64,000 nt of DNA from Brachypodium distachyon (taxonomy: Eukaryota > Streptophyta > Magnoliopsida > Poales > Poaceae), in the NCBI RefSeq assembly GCF_000005505.3, contig NC_016134.3, forward strand, positions 29,835,584 to 29,899,583, in the 5' to 3' direction. Numbering within the stretch: the stretch's first letter is position 1; each line of letters begins with the position of its first letter. The position numbers and the translations under genes were made by a program. Positions 56,037 to 64,000 of this stretch are shown piece after piece. The notes beneath the pieces are model-generated. The model ran no database searches, was not told the origin of the DNA, and was given only the letters and a program-made list of their open reading frames with translations.

Positions 56037-56587
56037 CGTAATTTCTACTCTCTTGAAGTAATATATTCAGGTGGGGAATCTTTCCCCCCGTGATTGCCTA
56101 AAAAAAAACTGTTTTCCTCATTGAGCAACTTAGATATTAATTTTTTGGCAATGAACATGAGACTTGTGTACGTAGAAATGAAGATCAATTATATAGCTAA
56201 AGGGAAAAAAAAATCCTTGTTTGTTGCCTGCCTGCATCTTATTTGCAGACCAGTAGTTATACTAAATCGATATAAGCATAGATCTTGAAATGCTCATATG
56301 GCACATAGCTAGATATACATTTCTGGCTTGCCCGATTGTAATTTCGCTGCAGCTTTATAGTCTGTGCAAATTGTTTTGTGAATCCCCTTATAATTCTTGA
56401 GATCAAGTTAATCATTGTTGGCCAAAGTGTACACCAGCACAAAAATGGTATTTGCCAAGAACATTTGCTAAAAAAGATAAACTAACAACTTGACATTCCT
56501 TATCTGATCAATATTCTCTTCCAACAATATGATTGTGTCATCAACATATTGCAACAAGGAAAAACCACCAACCCTCAACCTCAAGTT
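56037..56587. repeat. Approx. 510-bp repeat, copy 2, with a reverse-transcriptase-like fragment
   Basis: Partner of 50039-50545 in the same orientation, with about 50 extra bases at 56153-56200 (also traceable in the copy at 29817). It ends at ctcaag, directly at the CACTA sequence that follows. Confidence 0.85.
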
Positions 56588-56776
56588 ACTGATGATGGTA
56601 TTCATCAGTAACGGTCGGGTCGGGCCGCCCGCCACTGATGATAGATACATCACTAACGGTTGGAGCGACCGTTACTGATGATACCCATCATCAGTAACAC
56701 GAAATTAGTAACGGCGGTCCCGACCGTTACTGATGTTGTTTTTTGACCATTACCGATAAACCTTTCTGTAGTAGTG
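56588..56776 (-). mobile_element. CACTA transposon terminus of a different family
   Basis: Minus-strand CACTACTACAGAAAGG at 56776, then subterminal repeats of ttactgatgatg, cgttactgat and inverse forms. Isolated end with no coding part. Confidence 0.75.
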
Positions 56777-57125
56777 TTAGCATTCATAAGGACAAATGTG
56801 AATTAAAATGATAGCTTTTATGTAATAATACCAAAAACTTGTCCAAAAATTATTTTAGCAGCGCGCCCTGGTGTAGCCAAACGTTTTCGAGCAAAATAAT
56901 CTGGATAAAAAAAACCTCCGCAAGCTGATCTCAACGAATCTTAAGGCGGTAGTCGGGAAAAAAAACGAATCTTAAGGAGATACAAGAAAGGGTTTATTAG
57001 CATTTTCCCCTGTGAGACGAAATAATTAATTAACTCAAATACTCGACAAAATGATTTGGCTGTACGTGCACAGGAGAGAGCTGTATGCTAATTCCCTCGA
57101 TCGTACGCTTGGCTACTTAATCAGA

Positions 57126-58252
57126 TCAATCGACGGAGCTCCCCGAATTGTCGCAGCTGTAGAGTTGGCTCTCCCACTCATCCATGAGCAGATCACCCCC
57201 GGCCACCACCGGGTACTCGAGCTCGAGGTCGTCGAACGAGAGGAGATACCCGATCATGTCCATGTCGAGCTCTTCGCCTCCGCCGTCGACGACGCTTTCC
57301 TCGCTCTCTGAACCGGCGCCATTGTGCTCGTGAGTGGTGGTAGACTGAGTCGTAGCCATTGTGCTCGTGAGTGGTGGTGGTAGTGGAACAGCAGGTGGCG
57401 CCGCGCTCAACTGCTCCTTCTCTCCTGCCATTGCTACTGCTAGCTCGTGCGTCTCGGCGCCAGTGATCCTCCGGCGCTTCCTGATGTATGAGTTCCAGTA
57501 GTTCTTGATCTCGTTGTCCGTCCTCCCCGGCATCCTCGCCGCGATCACCGACCACCTGAATTGAAATCGCATTGCTATTCGGTTATACATCAGTTTTGCT
57601 ATTCAGAAGTTGTTTGTTCTTTAGTTAGTTAGAGATCAGTCGAGTCGAATACAACGATAATACGTAGGAGATGGGAGAGTGGGAACGTCCTTGGGAACTT
57701 AATCCAACGAACATGATATGTCAACGCAGATTTAATATCTTTTGCTTAAAAATCAGGCGACTGAGAAATACCCACGATTGAAATACGGAGCAGTGCATGC
57801 ATCGATAGGATGTTCGTTATCTACTGAAATTTTGAGCGTAATCTGTCGTTCCGCTGAGAATTTGAAGATTACGAAACCGCTTGTGGTCAGCGGACTACTG
57901 CGCAAGTGTGTGGTGTTACGAATTTTCATTGGGTTGCAAGTTCGTTGTGCGGCGACGGTGACGTATTTAGGTACCTGTTGCCGAGGGATTTCTGGAGGGA
58001 GATGATGGTCTCCTCCTCGCGCTTGGAGATGCGCTCCTTCTTGAGGTCCGGCCGGAGGTAGTTCATCCACCGGAGCCGGCAGCTCTTGCCGTTCCGCCGC
58101 AGCCCGGCGAGCTGCGCCACGGAGCTCCACGTCGACACGCCGTGCAGCGTGATCCGCGCGTACAGCAGCTCGTCTTCCTCCCGAGACCACAGCCCCTTCC
58201 TCTCCTTCGCCGTTGCTTCCCCGCTGACGACATGGCCTGGCTTGTCCGCCAT
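57126..58252 (-). CDS. R2R3-MYB transcription factor
   Basis: Exons 57975-58252 and 57126-57555 (intron 57556-57974, GT-AG) join in frame to 235 residues. R2 is about 18-66 ([47 protein letters not shown]) and R3 about 71-117 ([40 protein letters not shown]). The intron sits in R3 at GN-R, a site shared by many plant R2R3-MYB genes; the usual first intron in R2 is absent. The C-terminus is short and acidic ([32 protein letters not shown]), a likely activation region. I cannot assign a subgroup or target. No regulation visible beyond a TATA box. Confidence 0.93.
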
Positions 58253-58382
58253 TTCTTGGTTAACTAGTGGCGGCGCCTAGCTTAATTGGCTTAGCTATAC
58301 TCTGTACGTAGTACTGTGCTTAATTATTGGCGATCTATGTATTGGATCTGCAATACACTTCAGCTGGACTTTGCCTGGTACA

Positions 58383-58390
58383 TATATATA
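58383..58390 (-). promoter_or_regulatory. TATA box of the MYB gene
   Basis: TATATATA about 130 bp upstream of the ATG at 58252, expected start near 58355. Confidence 0.5.
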
Positions 58391-58440
58391 GACAAACATT
58401 TATGGGAAGGGAGGCCGGGTACGTGTATATATGCTCTTGC

Positions 58441-59405
58441 AGGTACACATTTTGCTGTACCTAATAACACATTTGAGTTGGTCCTATTCTAACCTTATGT
58501 AGTAGCTTGATTAGACTGAGATGGGTATCCACCCATAGTACCATGAGCATGTGCATGTGCTTAATTATGTGTATCCGAACCCATCATGCATGTGTGCATG
58601 TGCAAGTAACATCGATCACGTTCGTCGTACAAAGTAATACTCCACGCATGTTGGCGCATCTTCAAGGGAAGCTCTAAAACTATTCCTATTTGTCCATTAC
58701 AAAAAAAAATACCTCCAATTGTCCTAAATTTGTTCATCTCTCTCTCGTTTCTTTCCGAAATTTGGAGAAAGCATAGGCCCACATGTTAGAGTCGACCCAT
58801 GAGGAGAATAAACAGGGGACCTCACTAATTGCACATGTGTTATTCTGTCCACCCCAAAATAGACAAATGGGAGATGTTGTTGATTTGCATTGCTGGAAAG
58901 GTTTCGGAATGGGTTGCCCTACCTGGTAACATTTGAGTTGGTCTTGTTCTAACCTGATAGTAGCTTAAATAGCCTGCCTGATGGGTATCCATCCACGTGA
59001 GCATGTGTGCTTAATTATGTGTGCATGCACGTGCAAGAAACATCGATCACGTTCCCGGCCCGTAATATAAAAAGTACTATTCCAGGTAAGCATGTTGGCG
59101 CATCTTCACTGGAAGCACCCAACTTTTTCCATTTGTTTATACGAGGGTCCATGGATGAAACAAAAGTAACCCAAGAAGGTCGTCAAAAACTTGTTCTCAT
59201 TTTTTTTCCAAATTTGGAGAGGTTGTTGTCCATTGTCTGCCTGGCTCACACTTCAGATACCCATGAGAAGGAAAAATCGGAGCTCTTAGTGGACACCATG
59301 TTATATATTTTGCCCACCTTGCTTGTCCAAACACTCACAAATTAATGGACAAATGGGGTCTCACCATTCGTGATGTCCTTAATTTGCATTGCTGCAAAGC
59401 ATTCG
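58441..59405. repeat. Diverged tandem duplication (about 460 bp x 2) upstream of MYB
   Basis: Copies begin at about 58441 and 58908. Shared, in order: acatttgagttggtc, gatgggtatcca, gcttaattatgtgt, aacatcgatcacgttc, atgttggcgcatcttca, aaatttggaga, gacaaatggg, tttgcattgctg and ttcggaat. It lies in the MYB promoter side. Confidence 0.85.
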
Positions 59406-59775
59406 GAATTAAGCATCTAAAAACACTCATGTGTTTGAGAAAAATAAATTATATAATTCCCATCTGCGCCGTATTCCTGTACCATATATAAAGGTGAAAT
59501 AGATGATTAGCGGACCGTATATAAGAACTTGTGTCATATATATCCTTAGCCATTTTTTTCTACCGGAGTCGGAGTTGGACAAGGCTAATCCTAAATACGA
59601 ATACAAATGTGGATATATAGCATCGGTCAAAAATATAAAGGAATGTTGTGCTAATTAATTAATATCTAGGCAGATATTACATCTGATATAAAAATAAACA
59701 AATGTATCATGATATAATGATCAGCCTAAAATACAAGACTTTAATAATACTACATGTATAACATATGAGGCCTAA

Positions 59776-60714
59776 TTCAATACACCCCCCTCCTCAAACT
59801 TAAAAGGGTAGGACGGTCTTTTCATGATTTTTTTTCTTTTTCCTTTTACTTTCTAGTCACCTAATCTTTTCTTACTCCTGCCTCATTTCTCTCTCGCAAG
59901 GTATCTGATGACTCAAGTATTATTTCGACGATCCATCCGATGAGATTGTGCGGAATTGTGTCCGCTACGACGCTGTTAAATTTCATCTAGATCCAACGGT
60001 GAAATCTCTGGCCAAATCGAAAACACCAAGTGTTGTTCGGATTACTCGCGGCTGTGCGTCACAGCACAAATGGCTGACCTGTTCGCATGTTTCCCATTGA
60101 TTCAAGCATTATTTCGACGATCCCTTCAGTGGAACTGTACGTAATTGTGTCTACTTACACAATGTCAAATTTCGTGACGATCCAACGGTGGAATCCCCAG
60201 AAAACTTCAAAACACCGAGTGTTGTTTGAATTTCTTGCGACCCTGCAAGACAGCACAAACGTCCTATTTGTTCACATGTTTTCCGCTTCCTCAAGAAAGA
60301 TTTCGCTGATCCCTTCGGTGATATTGTGCGGAATTTTGTCTACCATTACCATGTGAAATTTCGTTGCGACCCAACGGTGGAATCTTCAGAAAACTGCAAA
60401 ACACCGAGTAATGTTTGAATTTCTCGCGGCCGTGCAGGACAGAACGAACATCCGACTTGTTCGCATGTTTCCCGTTGGATCAAGAAATATTTCGCTGATC
60501 CCTTCCGTGGGATTGTGCGGAATTGTGTCTACTACAATCTCGTGAAATTTTAACGCGATCTAACGGTGCAATCTCCGACAAAATCAAAAACACCAAGTGC
60601 TGTTCGGAGCCAGGCGGAAGGTATAGAAGAAAATATTATTTAATGTTCGATCATGCCTTTTTTAATGAAATGGTATGGCTTGTGTTTTCGTTGGGGAGAA
60701 GGGGGTGTATTGAG
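59776..60714. mobile_element. TIR-bounded element filled by a 189-bp tandem array
   Basis: Left end TTCAATACACCCCCCTCCTC; right end on the minus strand CTCAATACACCCCCTTCTCC. Inside, units anchored on tcaag...atttcg(a/c)(c/t)gatcc begin at 59913, 60102, 60291 and 60480, exactly 189 bp apart, the fourth being partial (to about 60610). Conserved words: gattgtgcggaattgtgtc, atccaacggtg, aaaacaccgagtgttgtt and gttcgcatgtttcc. No coding capacity; target duplication not seen. Confidence 0.8.
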
Positions 60715-62680
60715 TCAGAAGTCATAACATATATGTAGTCGCCAGACTTAAACACAATATGAAGTTAACCTCCTGGATCGAAATTAATAACTTTTTGGAC
60801 AAATATGAACTAGGTAACTAGGTAAGGCATAAATGTTTGAGCCTGTAGGCAAATGCAGACACGAGGGGTCAGCTGAGATACATAGGTTGATCAAGTTGAC
60901 TTGTCTCGACCATCTTATATGAAATTATTCAAATAGTTGGATATATACGAATGGACATCGATCAGTCGCTCTTCTCACTACCTATCTTCTATCGTGGCTA
61001 GGAAGCATCTCTTCCGTTTGCACCCCTAACTGTTTTTGGATAGAGAAGTGCATGTAGGACAAACCTGTGGTGGCCGTCTCTTTTTATTAGCACTAATGTT
61101 TAATTGCATGTGCATGAGAATGGGCATTATTCTACGTACTATATCTTCCAATGTACAAGAGGCAAATTAATATAGATGCTACCTGTACTGTAAGCTAGAC
61201 ACGGCTGACACGACGGTTTCTTTATGGGAAATCGATGGGAGGAGCCCATTGTTTCGAAAAAAAATATACATGCTATCTGACCGGCCTGAACTTGCAACTT
61301 GCAAACATGCCTGCATCTCATCGACCTGCAGCTCGGCAAACTCCAGGCTGCAGCTCGAGCAACAGGGAGTCGATATGCAGTGAACTGACTCAGAAACTAC
61401 GGAACACTCACTAATTAAATAGCCACTAGAGATGGCCCGAGATTCCTAGGCAACAAGGTCATGGGCTAGGATTGCCTAGGAATAAAGCACATTTCCTTAT
61501 CTTTTTAGGTTTCACGTACATAATTCCTGAAAGATCACAATCTAATGCCACTATGCATACATATAGTGCAATCGTATACAAATTTTTATGGAAAAACTTA
61601 ATTGACAAGATCACCACTAGATATTTTTTTCCCAAACTAATTGATCTCAAATGGGTTTTCATCACTAATTAACCAATCTTAGCTAGGCCTGCATGCTCAA
61701 TATATCAAGGATTAAAAAGTGTAAGCCAGCTGGCTGAGCACAAGTTTTTTCTTTGCGCTGTGAGCACAAGATTTATGTCCTTTGTAAATAAATGCCAATG
61801 ATTGATGAAATATAATCCCTACACAGCCAATTGCCCTGTCTTTGCCTTGAAGAAATTTAGTTAGCATTGGGTCTACTACTTTTCATGATCTACTGTTTGT
61901 TCCAGACATTAGGACCCATGCCTTAATTGGCACAGCATTGATTACTATGTTTGGCCATGCCAGTTTTTTTAACGGTTCCATAGAAGGCAAAGCTGGTTGG
62001 TGGCAAAGCAGGCCAGATATTTTTCCAACTGATGACAAATGGCAGTTGAAAACATTTGGTTTAAACAAATGCACGCATGGTTGCCTTATTATCGATTCTG
62101 GCGTGTTCTCAGTGGAGGTATATTTGAGGTCACAGTGGTGATCTTCCTCCCTGTTGTGTTTGGTCGCGTAATTAAGATGTTAGCTAGCCTTTTGAAATTA
62201 GGTGATGCTATTTGGCAAAAGCAAACATTTTTCATGGGAATATATTCATCCTAAAGTTTATTTTCTCTTCGTAATTACTTAAAGGATGTGGTTATATCTC
62301 TTACGCCTGATTTTTAAACAACAGGCTTAAATCGCAGTCGATGCATCAAAGCCGTTGAACTAAAATCTGGATGTCATCTTTAGTCCCTCCTCTCCCACAC
62401 GTTGCCTTTGAAACTTAACCGTAAAAACATAAATTACCACCCCAAGTTAAAAAAAAATCACACCCAAGAAATTGTCATTGCATATGTCAAAACTTTGTGC
62501 TCCATAATTAGAGGCCAAAATGGAAACGCACGACTGTTCCAAATTGGATGTCCCTAAAAAAAAACAGTACTAGCTAAGTACACGTGCGTTGCAACGGAAA
62601 TACAAATATTTCAATGATTTACGTCTCAAATATAGATTACGCATGTCCATCGACCGATCGAATTTTTTTCTTTCCAAAAC
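60715..62680. other. Intergenic; no gene recognised
   Basis: AT-rich. Only short open frames without motifs. acgtgcgttgcaacgg at about 62581 may mark a transposon end. Confidence 0.4.
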
Positions 62681-62770
62681 GTAATTGACAAACACAGAAC
62701 TTATCTTAATTTGTGGAACTTACCTTCCACATGGGCTTAATTTTCTCAAATATAGATTACGCATGGTTTA

Positions 62771-62856
62771 CTTAATTTGTGGAACTTACCTTGCTATGGG
62801 CTTAATTTGTGGAACTTACCCTGCTATGAGCTTAATTTATGGAACTTACCCTGCGG
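62771..62856 (+). repeat. 30-bp tandem repeat
   Basis: cttaatttgtggaacttacc recurs at 62771, 62801 and 62831, exactly 30 bp apart, with an earlier single copy at about 62707. It translates to a 10-residue repeat (LICGTYLAMG type) in an open frame of 197 codons, which I do not regard as a proven gene. Confidence 0.85.
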
Positions 62857-63240
62857 CGGGACTGCGTCCCATGGCGGCGTCCACGGGGACCGGCAGTGCG
62901 GCACCCCATGGCGGCGGCGGCGAGACTGCGTCCCATGGCGGCGGCGGCGGGGACCGGCAGTGCCGCACCCCATGGCGGCGGCGGCATGGACCGGCACATG
63001 GAGGGACGGGCGCGGGAGGGATGGTGAGGGAGAGGAAGGGATCGAGAGGGAGACGAAGGGATCGAGTGTGTTCCGGTGGAGAGGAGAGATTTCGGGATAG
63101 GAGAGGCTGGTGGGCGGTGGCGGTGGTGGGCGGGGAGCAGCGGGGGCATGCGGGCTGGGCGAGATACGAGAAAAGGAAAGAGAAAAACGAATCGGGAGTT
63201 CGGGTGGTGGCATACGGATGTAATTTCTATGAATTTGGGG
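62857..63240. repeat. GC-rich repeat block
   Basis: actgcgtcccatggcggcg recurs at 62861 and 62925 (64-bp spacing), with ggaccggcagtg and caccccatggcggcgg in each. The rest is purine-rich (gagagggag runs). Sharp GC contrast to both neighbours. Confidence 0.7.
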
Positions 63241-64000
63241 GGACGGACCGACGACCAACCAAACTGCAAATTAAGTAGTAGTAAAGACATCAAATGCGAA
63301 ACCGGACCAGCTATAGAACCGTAGAAGGGACATAGTTGCACATACTAAGGAGTTTTCATTAGAAGAAGTTAAAAACATGTATACCCATGTCATTTTCATT
63401 AGAAGAAGTGCGGAGACGGCAAGAGACCAAAAAACATGGAACAGCAAACTGTACAACAGCAACTGGATCGACGGGAATTATTGTTTTTCGATGTGAATAT
63501 AGAAACATCATCATTGATACAATCAGTGTTTCAACTGTAGGTAGTGGTTTCTATGATTTATCTGATAACTTTACATGCAGATTCTCATGAGAGGTTCCCA
63601 TTTTCCGGTGTAAAAAGTGAGGTAACTTTTCGGTGGACCACCATCTTCCTGAATCCTGATGGCCTTGAAAGCAGCAATTCAGGAATAATTCTGCATCCGT
63701 AAATTGGATGGTGTAGGTAACTAAAGTTGGCTAACAGATTTCCAGGGACGGTATGTCGAACAGGGTATGGCATTTTACAAACAAAACGGTGAAGAGCTAC
63801 GAGAAACTTTTACCATCTTCAGCTTTCAGTCTGATTTGGAATGTAATGATCGTGTATATTTCTTGTAGTAAAAGGTTGATGTCTGATTTCTGCAGTCTAA
63901 TTGCTGATATTCTAAATATAAGCATCTTCCTATATAAATTTGGTCAAACTTAGGAAAAAATCAACTAAAATCAATTAAGGGTCGACCTATTTACCATCGT
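63241..64000. other. Right end of window; no gene recognised
   Basis: ttttcattagaagaagt occurs twice at about 63354 and 63393. Nothing else supportable. Confidence 0.35.

Noticed and set aside
1..64000. Search for tRNA, rRNA, CRISPR and known plant microRNA sequences
   Set aside because: None was seen by eye; a covariance-model or library scan would be needed to exclude weak candidates.

Overview
The window looks like nuclear DNA of a grass, most like a compact pooid genome (inference). Protein genes have GT-AG introns. The GC-rich single-exon genes, the many Stowaway and hAT MITEs, CACTA ends with grass-type subterminal repeats, and a grass-type type III polyketide synthase all fit. There are eight intact genes, one gene broken by a single stop codon, several gene relics, and a dense layer of small mobile elements. 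No tRNA, rRNA or CRISPR was seen.

Layout. 1-5.0 kb: ends of two CACTA transposons, one with a decayed TNP2 transposase and one with a decayed Ulp1-type protease. 7.2-8.5 kb (-): BYPASS1/ROH1 family gene. 11.5-15.8 kb (-): tubby-like F-box gene. 16.4-18.95 kb (-): trihelix factor of the GT-gamma type. 19.0-21.0 kb: array of about 250-bp and exactly 150-bp repeats. 21.7-24.4 kb (+): mitochondrial complex III hinge subunit (QCR6), whose start codon is split by an intron. 26.3-30.9 kb (+): ATG13 autophagy gene. 31.5 kb: F-box relic. 33-36 kb: nested MITEs and a solo LTR. 37.0-38.4 kb (-): carboxylesterase with an unusual C-terminal tail. 38.7-44.8 kb: locally duplicated non-coding segments with inserted CACTA, solo LTR, MITE and TRIM sequences. 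45.4-46.7 kb (+): type III polyketide synthase. 47.1 kb: complete miniature LTR element. 50.6-51.5 kb: non-autonomous MULE carrying a GRF-type zinc-finger exon. 52.2-54.5 kb (+): subtilase with one premature stop. 57.1-58.3 kb (-): R2R3-MYB gene. 59.8-60.7 kb: TIR-bounded element filled with a 189-bp tandem array.

The genes do not form an obvious pathway. From about 7 to 31 kb it is mostly housekeeping and regulatory genes (membrane traffic, ubiquitin adaptor, transcription, respiration, autophagy). From about 37 to 58 kb it is specialised genes (carboxylesterase, polyketide synthase, secreted protease, MYB) embedded in repeats. A polyketide synthase and a carboxylesterase 7 kb apart are suggestive at most. 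Exon joins were set by eye from splice motifs and preserved reading frame, and all family assignments come from recognising motifs, not from a database search.
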